Assembly (NCBI GenBank): GCA_903772945.1
Contig: CAICTM010001388.1
Span: 1 to 30,233, forward strand
Direction: 5' to 3'
Length of the DNA: 30,233 bases
From: Seminavis robusta
Taxonomy: Eukaryota > Bacillariophyta > Bacillariophyceae > Naviculales > Naviculaceae
Positions within the stretch are counted from its first letter, which is position 1. Each line of letters starts with the position of its first letter. The notes below the pieces were generated by a model that saw only the letters and a program-made list of their open reading frames with translations, was not told where the DNA came from and ran no database searches. The position numbers were made by a program, and so were the translations under genes. Positions 19,832-27,291 of this stretch are shown here, one piece after another.

Positions 19832-20758
19832 ATGGAATCGCTGCAATTCGACAATGATGATCAGGAGAAAGCGTGCCATGATCTCTTGAAGGAGTTATCC
19901 GAAGCAGAGGTGGAAGCAGCAGCGTTGACGTCGTTTCACTACGCTCTGGTAGCTGCCAAGGAAGCCAACTCTCCGAGTACCGAAGGAAAAAATACCCAAC
20001 AGAAGACCCAGTGCGCTCTTCGTATGATCCGTCGACACTTGGTTGCTCAAAAGAACAACCGAGAGGATGCTATGAAGAGCGTGCATGAAACGTTGGAGTT
20101 TCGCAATACGAACCGAGTCAATGACATTCGATCCGTCAACTTGAAAGCCAAAGGCGCGGAAGATGATGACCCCTTTCTGAACCCAATTCGGGACGCCATC
20201 ATCGCCGATGCGGTACCCAAACCCAAAATGATTGTCCGCGGAAACGACAATGAAGGGCGAGCTACGTTGATCAAGTTTCAGAATTCCAGATTTGTTCTGC
20301 GAGACAATCCCGATCTGTTCATACAAGTGCAAATCTATTGGGTGGAGCGGGCCATTGCCTGCAGCGAACGTCACGGGCAAGAAAAAATCAATCTGGTCAT
20401 GGATTACACGGGGTACTCGAGAGACAACAAACCACCTGTTTCGTTGCTACGCAGATTCATTACCACCCTGCAATCACATTACCCCGAACGACTCCATTTG
20501 ATGGTTGGCTGTGATCCCACCCTGCTGCTCAGGTCCATTTGGAGTGTCGTTTCGTGGTTTGTGGATCCTGATACACGGGAGAAAATCATGTTCGTGTCGG
20601 GAAAGGAAGCCAAGATGCAGCAAGTATTCAAACACTACGAACCCGAGCAGGCCATGGCGTTTCTCTTACCTTCGGGAACCTTGGGGTTGGTCAAGGAAGA
20701 TGAACTGCGCAAGTTCATCTTTGAATACAGGTTGGATCAAAATTATGATGGGCACTAG
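19832..20758 (+). CDS. CRAL-TRIO (Sec14-like) lipid-binding protein
   Basis: A 308-aa single-exon protein without signal peptide or membrane segment. Residues 1-110 are helical and charged, with 'ALRMIRRHLVAQKNNREDAMKSVHETLEFR' resembling the CRAL-TRIO N-terminal helices. The lipid-binding domain runs from about 125 to 295. It shows 'KINLVMDYTGYSRDN', then 'LLRRFITTLQSHYPERLHLMVG', 'IWSVVSWFVDPDTREKIMFV' and 'LPSGTLGL', which match the order of Sec14 family strands and the gate helix. Family members bind and exchange phosphoinositides, phosphatidylcholine or other hydrophobic ligands between membranes. The ligand here cannot be predicted. The start is the first ATG of the frame. Confidence 0.85.
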   Translation: MESLQFDNDDQEKACHDLLKELSEAEVEAAALTSFHYALVAAKEANSPSTEGKNTQQKTQCALRMIRRHLVAQKNNREDAMKSVHETLEFRNTNRVNDIRSVNLKAKGAEDDDPFLNPIRDAIIADAVPKPKMIVRGNDNEGRATLIKFQNSRFVLRDNPDLFIQVQIYWVERAIACSERHGQEKINLVMDYTGYSRDNKPPVSLLRRFITTLQSHYPERLHLMVGCDPTLLLRSIWSVVSWFVDPDTREKIMFVSGKEAKMQQVFKHYEPEQAMAFLLPSGTLGLVKEDELRKFIFEYRLDQNYDGH

Positions 20759-21064
20759 TCTAGCTGGATAGGTAACGCCTTCATACCTACCAACTCTATC
20801 GACGATCTCGCCATAGTCTACGCTGCACTGTGGCTACATGTATGTTGGCAGCTTCACATTCAATGGGGCTTCTAAACTTTGAAAACTTGTGCTTTACACC
20901 AAAGCAAGAGCAACACGGGGTTCCGGTGGGCTTATCAGTTCTTTTGTCTCGTTCAGTGTACACCCCTGATAGTTTTTTATATATGATAGATTATCACACG
21001 TTTTAAATACATTATGGTAATGGCTTGCGTCACCTCACCGTGACGAATACAATAGTCAAGCCTT
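20759..21064. other. Convergent 3' region
   Basis: 306 bp between the ends of the CRAL-TRIO (plus) and SDR (minus) genes. AT-rich towards 20990-21010. No gene or repeat recognised. Confidence 0.4.
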
Positions 21065-22282
21065 TTACGTTTCTCTGTTGTGACGCGCTAGAAAATCCTG
21101 CGTCCATTGGGCCCATTCATCTTGAACGGTCGGGTCCAGCATGCAAGCCGCGTCTCCTTCAAGTTCATACAGCTTCATTTCATGGTAGAACTTGCCATGG
21201 ATACCTTTCGCCTCGGGACTTGTCGCTAGCCAAACGGGTGCCACGGCTCCTTCGGCAGGTTGCTTCCAAGTCTTTTTGACCAATCTCAAGAGAAACCCCA
21301 TACACCCATCTGATGCCCCTAATCCAGTACGGATCACACCCGGGTGGACAGCATTAAAAGTGACACGTGGTGTTGCGCTTGAAGAAACCTGCTGAAGCCG
21401 GGCTTGTCGCAGACACCAAATCATGCCGCACTGTTTGGTGTGCATGTACGTCTTGAAACGAGAAAAGTCCTTTCCAAGTGGAGTCTTGGTCACATCAGCC
21501 TTGCCAAAGATTGCCAGCCCGGCGGTGACGAGGACAACACGAACATCGGTACCATTCGTTTCCATTTGGGGCAAGAGCTGCTGGGTGAGAATCAAAGGAG
21601 CTACGTAATTGACCATAAAGGACATTTCCAGTCCGTCCTCATTGATTTGACATTCTGACGGCCAGAGACCAGCATTGTGAACAAGGACTTGCAGTTTGGG
21701 GAACTGTTCGAGGATGGACTTGGCAGCCGCTCCAACCTTTTTAATGGAGCTCAGATCGCCCACAACGACTTGAAGCTTTTTATTTCCCGTCTTCTCTTTC
21801 AACTCTTTCAAGACTTGCTCACCTGCATCTGCATCTCGGCACGTAAAGGCCACCACATGCCCTTGACGCAGCAACTGCTCCACAATGGCCTTCCCAATAC
21901 CGCGGTTCCCCCCCGTCACCAGGACGTGTTTGGGCTTCCATTGGGCATCAGGAGGAAGTTGAGTATTGAGATAATCCACAATATCATGCTTTTCCTCTTC
22001 TAACGCCAAATCGATGGGTGTCAGATCCGTCATTTCTTCCACAAGCTTCGGATCAGCAAGAGTGGATTTGAGGAGCTTTTCTCCCTGATACTTGCCCTCC
22101 ACCAAGAGTTCAATTACCTCCAAACGATTGTTCCGAATCGCCTCAAATATAGGAGCAGTAAAGTACTCGGGGTGCTGATAATTTGGATCTACTCCTTGCT
22201 GCAAGTGGTATTTAGCGGCAGCGAGGTCTCCCACCTCAGCCGCTTTGACCAGATCTTTCCAGTTGCCACCTTGCGATGCCAT
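21065..22282 (-). CDS. Ankyrin-short-chain dehydrogenase/reductase fusion protein
   Basis: A 405-aa single-exon protein. Residues about 8-108 form ankyrin-type repeats: 'LVKAAEVGDLAAAKYHLQQGVDPNYQ', 'APIFEAIRNNRLEVIELLVEG' and 'LTPIDLALEEEKHDIVDYL'. From 117 an SDR Rossmann domain begins. The cofactor motif is TGGNRGIG (123-130), 'CRD' at 148-150 suggests NADP(H), the structural NAG is at 203-205, and the catalytic YMHTK (Y279, K283) fits YxxxK. The strand that normally ends in the catalytic serine reads 'VVLVTAG' (249-255), with Thr-Ala where V-S-S is usual, so activity may be altered. The closest SDR style is the retinol-dehydrogenase/WW-oxidoreductase group ('AVHPGVIRTGL'). Likely cytosolic; substrate unknown. 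The ankyrin part may anchor it to a partner. Confidence 0.88.
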   Translation of the reverse strand: MASQGGNWKDLVKAAEVGDLAAAKYHLQQGVDPNYQHPEYFTAPIFEAIRNNRLEVIELLVEGKYQGEKLLKSTLADPKLVEEMTDLTPIDLALEEEKHDIVDYLNTQLPPDAQWKPKHVLVTGGNRGIGKAIVEQLLRQGHVVAFTCRDADAGEQVLKELKEKTGNKKLQVVVGDLSSIKKVGAAAKSILEQFPKLQVLVHNAGLWPSECQINEDGLEMSFMVNYVAPLILTQQLLPQMETNGTDVRVVLVTAGLAIFGKADVTKTPLGKDFSRFKTYMHTKQCGMIWCLRQARLQQVSSSATPRVTFNAVHPGVIRTGLGASDGCMGFLLRLVKKTWKQPAEGAVAPVWLATSPEAKGIHGKFYHEMKLYELEGDAACMLDPTVQDEWAQWTQDFLARHNRET

Positions 22283-22500
22283 TCTTCTTTGTTCGCAGCG
22301 AATCGAATCGGTTCTGTACCAGGTAGCTTCCTTGTTGGTTGGTTGATACTATTTTCTCTTTATGCAATAAGTGTGACCGAGAGGAAGTTGAAGGAATGTT
22401 TGCAATTTGTGTTGGGCAGGATGACAAGGATCCATCATGAGAGCGTTGTCATTTGTGTTGTTCTGAAGATCCAGCGAAACACGACTAAAAAAAGCTAGCT

Positions 22501-22758
22501 GAAAGGGCCGGAAATCACGATTTTATGAATCCAACCAAATTGATCAATTCGAAACCTAAATATAAAACCGAAACCTAAATATATAATCGAAACCAAAATA
22601 TAAAATCGAAACCAAATTACTATGGTAATTAACTAGTAAAATCAAGCCGAAACCAAAATATAAGATCGAAACCAAAATATAAAACCGAAACCTAAGTATA
22701 AAATCGAAACACAAGTATAAATCCGAATTTGGTGTAAATCGCCATTTCGGGCCCTTTC
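22501..22758. mobile_element. MITE-like element with terminal inverted repeats and 19-bp internal tandem repeats
   Basis: The left end begins GAAAGGGCCGGAAATCACGA (22501-22520). The right end, read on the minus strand from 22758, begins GAAAGGGCCCGAAATGGCGA; 20 of the first 23 bases match. The interior is almost entirely a 19-bp tandem repeat. Both ends are flanked by GCTAGC (22494-22499 and 22759-22764), a possible 6-bp target duplication with one extra T on the left. There is no coding capacity. This fits a non-autonomous DNA transposon (MITE), though the superfamily is not identified. Confidence 0.65.
22551..22729 (+). repeat. 19-bp tandem repeat array (CGAAACC-A/T-AAATATAAAAT)
   Basis: About eight units beginning CGAAACCTAAATATAAAAC or close variants (C/T at position 8, ATATAAAAT end). 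One unit, after 22602, is interrupted by an insert of about 22 bp (22619-22642). Units differ by one to three bases, so the array is not brand new. Without spacers of constant length and unique sequence, it is not a CRISPR array. Confidence 0.75.
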
Positions 22759-22775
22759 GCTAGCCTGGACGCCTG

Positions 22776-22800
22776 GGAGGAGCAGGAAAACGCATTACAC
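22776..22800 (+). repeat. Left terminal inverted repeat of the Harbinger-like element
   Basis: Begins GGAGGAGCAGG and continues through AAAACGCATTACAC. It pairs with 26334-26358 on the other strand; the differences are a G/A at position 5 and the last base. Confidence 0.8.
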
Positions 22801-22972
22801 CACTACACAAGCCATTACACACTACATGGAAGTACTATTTTATAAGGGTATTCAACAGCTACCCTTTTTGGTTACATGAGCACTCAACAAGTTGCTCCTA
22901 GATTGGTTGGTTGTTGTAGTTGTTTACAGTGTGCCTAACACACATCAAAGCCATGGCTGTTGTTGAGTTTGT

Positions 22973-23995
22973 CTAGTGATGAGGGGTCAGGTTGTTGTAT
23001 TCAATATCACCCTTCTTCTTGCCCTTGGCATGCCTCTTCCTCATGACAAAGGATTGAGCTACCCTTTTCTTCCTTTTCTCAGCCAAGTCAACATGGCAAA
23101 ACAATGCACCAGACTCAAAGCTGGGGAAGGTAACATTCAAAGTAGAGGGATCAACTGGAAATGGCAGCTCCATAGTGAACTCTGAAATGACATCACCCCT
23201 GACATCAAGGATGGACCTGACATACTGCTGCATGGCATGGCGCCTGACATTGGTATCCTCTAGGTTTTCCTTTGTGTGTTGTTGATAGAGATAATAGAAC
23301 TCCCCAATATCCAAGAGGTCTTGGTGCCACTTCTCACTGATAGTCAGCTTCTTGCCATTCGCAGAGACCATGGTTTCGATGTCGGCTTCAGTCGCGCCAC
23401 TGCTGAGCCACACAATGATAGTCACATGGCGAATGCCATGTTCGTTCTCCCACTCCTTCACCATCCTCTTTGGCTTCCAAGTAGTGGGGCCATCCTCGTC
23501 AGCATCAGCTTCAACATCATCATCATTGTCAGCAATGGAAGGAAGCTGCGCAACTGCAGGAGGCCTGGCTGCCACGACAGGGACTTGGTTGCGAGGAACA
23601 AAGCTGGGAAGAATGGGTAGTGGTCCATCATCATCTTGTGGTGGTTGTGGTCCTCTGAGAGCAACACCAGCAGCCATTCCTCTGGCTTTGTTGAACTGAG
23701 AGCGAAACTGGTTTGTGGAGTACTTCTGGAATCGCTCATGCATGGCTCTCACAGCGGCGGGTTGTTCATCAGTGATGGTCCCATTGTGGAACAAGCGAAG
23801 TAGGAACTTGAAGTCTGGACCATCTTGCTTGAAGATGTGCTTGACAGGTTCCCCTTTCTTTGCGAGGCTCTTTCTGGAGGACATGGTCGATCTGCCGCTT
23901 GCTGTTTCTTGCTGTTTCCTGCTTGGCCAATTGCTGTTGCTTTGGTTGGTGTTTTCGATTTGTGAGAGGAGAGAGGAAGAGAGGAAGAGCGCCAT
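22973..23995 (-). CDS. Accessory protein of the Harbinger-like element (possible DNA-binding plus HSP20/CS-like domain)
   Basis: A 340-aa single-exon protein encoded divergently from the transposase, inside the terminal repeats. Residues about 58-106 form a helical block, 'FKFLLRLFHNGTITDEQPAAV' then 'QKYSTNQFRSQFNKARGM', that resembles a small helical domain seen in many diatom unknown proteins and could bind DNA. This is followed by a Pro-rich linker and an acidic run (157-169, NDDDVEADADEDG). From about 185 a beta-rich part ('RHVTIIVWLSSG', 'ETMVSANGKKLTI', 'SEFTMELPFPVDPS') resembles an alpha-crystallin/CS-like sandwich. The C-terminus is strongly basic (KRKKR, RKRHAKGKKKG), fitting nuclear import or nucleic-acid contact. 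Harbinger elements usually need a second, Myb-like protein besides the transposase. This position suggests that job, but no Myb domain is visible. M38 is an alternative start. Confidence 0.6.
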   Translation of the reverse strand: MALFLSSSLLSQIENTNQSNSNWPSRKQQETASGRSTMSSRKSLAKKGEPVKHIFKQDGPDFKFLLRLFHNGTITDEQPAAVRAMHERFQKYSTNQFRSQFNKARGMAAGVALRGPQPPQDDDGPLPILPSFVPRNQVPVVAARPPAVAQLPSIADNDDDVEADADEDGPTTWKPKRMVKEWENEHGIRHVTIIVWLSSGATEADIETMVSANGKKLTISEKWHQDLLDIGEFYYLYQQHTKENLEDTNVRRHAMQQYVRSILDVRGDVISEFTMELPFPVDPSTLNVTFPSFESGALFCHVDLAEKRKKRVAQSFVMRKRHAKGKKKGDIEYNNLTPHH

Positions 23996-24021
23996 CTTGA
24001 AGATCGCTTGACTAGCTAGCT

Positions 24022-25232
24022 AGTTTACTACTGATAGTGGTGGAAAGCCACACCTGTGCAGTTTCGCTTGTTGAGTTTATGCAGTTCCTTTACCAGTACA
24101 GGCAAGATCAATACCGGCAAGATCGATCTTGCCAGGCGAGTGAGTTGGTGGGAATAAAATTTCAGACGCATGTGGTTCACGGGAAGGCTTAGAGGTCATA
24201 CTGGTTCACATGGTCATTATAACAGTTCGCGATTTTTCTTTGCCTCTCAGTCATGTGGAATGGCGCGCCGCTTGCTTGGCCAACTCGATTCCAACCGTTG
24301 GTTCCACAAATGAATCAATTGTTTCTCACAATTTTGACCTCCATTTTGCAAGGGTGTTCTGAGGGCGTGCTATGCCATCACAGAATGGCCCCACACACAT
24401 ATCGCCAACTTGGAGGGGCGATATTGAATGCCACAAGGATCCAGCCTGACCAACATGGGCGGTCCCTTCTTGTACTACTATTAGCCAGGGCAAAGGAGCC
24501 TTAGTTGACTAGGAAAGGACCATTCTGGCTTTCTAGATCGCTCCCTCAAAGTCCCGATCCAGGGCATCCTAACGTCCTGGAACGCTTTTTACCAGGGCGT
24601 TGTACACTCCTCAGCACTGGAAACAGCCATTGCTAGTGTTGAATCAACTACTCTGAAGTATACTACAGCAGCCTCTATTGGCTAGACATATTGGTATTGG
24701 TCAAGTCTCTTGGTAACACATATCCCACTGGCGGTACACCTGTAATGGGGCGATTTTCGTCTTAGGCGATGAAAGGTCCAGCTTGCCACAGTAAAACCCC
24801 ATTATTTTATACAAAAATGTAACCAAAAAAATGTAGAGTATTTGAATAATTGCGCGAAAATGATACACATATGTACCAAACGTCCGGAACGTCCGGCAGT
24901 CCTCTCTTAAGCTGGTTCGCATTTTGCCATTCCGAGTGACTTCAAGTGGTGTCAACCAAGCAAACCGGCAAACCAGCAAAATAGACACTATTTCTTCAAG
25001 CGATACATCCACCATGACCACCACCATCTCTTTTGTGCATCTCTTTCTGCCGGTACTAGCATCTCTTTTGGTCTTACAAGGTTGTCGATGGTCACCGCCT
25101 ACTAGATCTACATGGCGCTACAGGTGGATAGGACGGGATTGCTTTCATGGAGAAATTGCGACCATTCTGATGTAGCTGTTGTTGGTCCATGAGATTCTCC
25201 CACAAAATTGACTTTCGCTCTTCTACAACAAC
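24022..25232. other. Central non-coding region of the Harbinger-like element
   Basis: 1.2 kb between the two divergent genes; their promoters must lie here. It includes an 18-bp perfect palindrome (24116-24133) and several short frames (for example 24253-24504, 83 codons) with no recognisable motif. No TATA box is obvious. Confidence 0.4.
24116..24133. promoter_or_regulatory. 18-bp perfect palindrome between the divergent transposon genes
   Basis: GGCAAGATCGATCTTGCC reads the same on both strands. A further half-site, GGCAAGATC, lies just upstream at 24101-24109. The position 120 bp before the accessory gene start suggests a binding site for a dimer, perhaps an element-encoded protein; this is inference. 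Confidence 0.45.
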
Positions 25233-26246
25233 ATGCAGATAACAGCTGACACTGTCATTCGCACTGCTTCCATCTACCAAGGGCTCACAGCCAGGGCAGT
25301 GGATCATGAGACATATCGCTACCACCGGACGTTTCGAGGATGCTTTGGTGTCTGTCCTGAGCTGGCGGCCGAACTGTGGAACATGCTGGATGATGCTGAT
25401 CCAATGAGCGACATCAGATGGGTGACCTACTTCCTGGCTACACTCATGTTCCTGCGCACTTACACAGTCACTGCTGTTCTGGCCATGATATTCATGAAGG
25501 ATGAAAAGACCATTCGGCATTGGGTGTGGGTATTCATCGAGAAGATAGCCACTTTGGACTTGGTGAGCGATGAGCAAGAATTCGCTTTCTTCTTCATTTT
25601 TATCCATCGCCGTCTTCACCAACAGAGAGCCCTCACCATGTACATGCTGTTGCACTCCAACACCACTCCTCCAGATCAGATGGGAGTACCGACGATGAAT
25701 GACAATGGCAGTCGGTGTCTGGTAACTGTTGATGGAACTGACTTTCGCATCAGGGAACCAGGTCCTTTCTCAACTGGTTGGTTTACCAAGAAGTTCAATG
25801 GTCCTGGACTGAGGTATGAAATTGCTGTATGTATTCAAACTGGATGGATTGTGTGGATCAATGGACCCTTCCCTTGTGGCGAATGGGTTGATATTGCCAT
25901 TTCTTTGTCATCTTTGGTCCACATGTTTGAGGGAGATGAGAGAGCTGTGGCTGACAAAGGGTACAGGGGGTATCCTCAGTACTTTGACTGCCCATGGCGA
26001 CACCTTGACAATCAACAGCAGACTAGCAGGAAGGCTCTTGCAAGGGCCAGGCATGAATGTGTCAATAGGAGACTCAAGGAATGGAGCTGCCTCCTTCAGA
26101 GGTGGCGCCATTCCCTTGATAAACATGGTAAGATGGCCATGCTGTGGCCAACATTGTGCAGCTCCAAATTATGGAGCGGCCAATGTGGCAGGTGGACTAC
26201 TATGATAGAGTCAACAATGAGTTTGACTTTGATTATTATTAAATAG
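25233..26246 (+). CDS. PIF/Harbinger-like DDE transposase, C-terminal tail frameshifted
   Basis: A 337-aa frame. The N-terminal third has 'YHRTFRGCFGVCPELAAELWNML' and 'KTIRHWVWVFIEKIA', as in diatom transposases of the DDE_Tnp_4 type. The first catalytic Asp is in 'LVTVDGTDFRI', the second in 'RAVADKGYRGYP', and the Glu in 'ARHECVNRRLKEWS'. After 'DKHGKMA' (around 26137) the frame becomes unlike the family. The +1 frame from 26138 reads 'HAVANIVQLQIMERPMWQ' and ends 'FDFDYY' at TAA 26240-26242, the natural tail. So one base has been lost (or there is a sequencing error) near 26135-26138, leaving about 35 wrong residues. A 63-bp in-frame stretch from about 25563 (GTGAGC...CAACAG, T-rich) looks like an intron, as it encodes the odd 'FAFFFIFIH'. 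The catalytic triad is intact. Confidence 0.75.
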   Translation: MQITADTVIRTASIYQGLTARAVDHETYRYHRTFRGCFGVCPELAAELWNMLDDADPMSDIRWVTYFLATLMFLRTYTVTAVLAMIFMKDEKTIRHWVWVFIEKIATLDLVSDEQEFAFFFIFIHRRLHQQRALTMYMLLHSNTTPPDQMGVPTMNDNGSRCLVTVDGTDFRIREPGPFSTGWFTKKFNGPGLRYEIAVCIQTGWIVWINGPFPCGEWVDIAISLSSLVHMFEGDERAVADKGYRGYPQYFDCPWRHLDNQQQTSRKALARARHECVNRRLKEWSCLLQRWRHSLDKHGKMAMLWPTLCSSKLWSGQCGRWTTMIESTMSLTLIIIK

Positions 26247-26333
26247 TTTGTAGTTACTCTACTAGTTGCAGCCTCACTATTAGCCATAGCATTGACAGTC
26301 AACAACCAACCAGTCTACTCAGGTGTGTAATGC

Positions 26334-26358
26334 TTGTAATGCGTTTTCCTGCTTCTCC
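26334..26358 (-). repeat. Right terminal inverted repeat of the Harbinger-like element
   Basis: On the minus strand it begins GGAGAAGCAGG and continues AAAACGCATTACA. It matches 22776-22800 at 23 of 25 positions and is followed outward by CTG (26359-26361 on the plus strand). Confidence 0.8.
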
Positions 26359-26361
26359 CTG

Positions 26362-26881
26362 GACAATCGATTTCTTTGGGTGCAAGGCAGGTGGACGGGA
26401 AGACGGGCGATCTACGGAAGTGACAGGGTGACCAGTTTAGGAAACGAACAGGGAATCAGGACTACGAAAACCGTAGGTTACCTGGGATCATTGGACGACA
26501 AAATTAGGGCCCAAGGAGTGCTTGGATTTGCGGGATCCACAGAGACACAAATATGTGGCTTTAACAAGGGAAATTGAGAGCCGTGTCTTGATATCGAACA
26601 TCATTTGGGAATAGGATTCTTGAGCTTTGTTGGTGTTGACATGACAAGACGTTGCAAAGAAGGGGTTTTGGAAATGGGGTGAAAAGCCGGGATGTGGGGG
26701 TCTGACAAAGTTGGGAGTGGATGATGTCTAGATTCAGCCCTCTCAGCCAAAAGAGCTCTCCGTGCTCGAGTAAGTGATTTTTAATCCTACAAGTGGAGGT
26801 CCAGCCTGAACGACCGAAGAAGTAAAGCATTCACAGGCAATAGCACCGAGTTACTTGTAGGTACCGGCATGTGGTTGCTAG
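26362..26881. other. Spacer downstream of the transposon
   Basis: Two open frames of 84-89 codons (26323-26577 plus, 26561-26830 minus) have no recognisable motifs. The first also runs across the transposon end. No RNA gene or repeat seen. Confidence 0.35.
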
Positions 26882-27235
26882 CTAGTGCGCCCTTTTATTA
26901 CTGCTACACTTAGAAAGCACAAACTCTTCCAATGCGGCCCATGCCTTGAGGTACAATACAAAAGGGTATGGATCATTTGGAATGTTGCATGTGATGTTGA
27001 TTGCTTCGTTGTGGTCCAGGAGATAACCATGGGAAGTATGGCCATTCTCCCCCGCTTCTTGGCTACTGGATGGTACCTGGTACCGCATTCCATTGGAACA
27101 AATACTTTTGTTGAGATGTATTTGCTTCAGGTCTAATGCGGTACTCAGAGCAAATAAGCATGTTGGCAACACTTTCATCCACAAACGCAGCCCCTCCCTC
27201 AAAACCTCGCGTCTCGGCACAACACAGCCATGCAT
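26882..27235 (-). CDS. Possible small protein or gene fragment, unrecognised
   Basis: A 117-aa frame on the minus strand, just upstream of KTI12 and divergent to it. The C-terminal half ('SHGYLLDHNEAINITCNIP' and 'PYPFVLYLKAWAALEEFVL') has the composition of a real globular protein. The N-terminal part is less convincing, and an overlapping minus frame (27263-27063, 'GGAAFVDESVANMLICSEYR') looks equally natural, so a spliced gene or a frameshifted relic is possible. I recognise no family. The stop codon lies inside CTAGCTAG (26878-26885). Confidence 0.25.
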   Translation of the reverse strand: MHGCVVPRREVLREGLRLWMKVLPTCLFALSTALDLKQIHLNKSICSNGMRYQVPSSSQEAGENGHTSHGYLLDHNEAINITCNIPNDPYPFVLYLKAWAALEEFVLSKCSSNKRAH

Positions 27236-27291
27236 CGGTGCTTTGTCTACCTGATCTCAACATCTAGCTAGTAGCTACTAGCTGCACTACA

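Larger units (their letters stand above)
22776..26358. mobile_element. PIF/Harbinger-like DNA transposon with two divergent genes
   Basis: Terminal inverted repeats of 25 bp lie at 22776-22800 and 26334-26358, sharing AGCAGGAAAACGCATTACA and matching at 23 of 25 positions. Just inside, both ends carry a further ATTACACAC and a GGTTGGTTGTTG block in the same relative orientation. CTG borders the element on both sides (22773-22775 and 26359-26361), consistent with the 3-bp target duplication of this superfamily, although TWA is more usual. Inside are a minus-strand accessory protein gene (22973-23995) and a plus-strand DDE transposase (25233-26242/26246). Length is 3583 bp. Confidence 0.8.

Noticed and set aside
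22551..22729. CRISPR array
   Set aside because: Repeats are contiguous 19-bp units without spacers, and the genome is eukaryotic.
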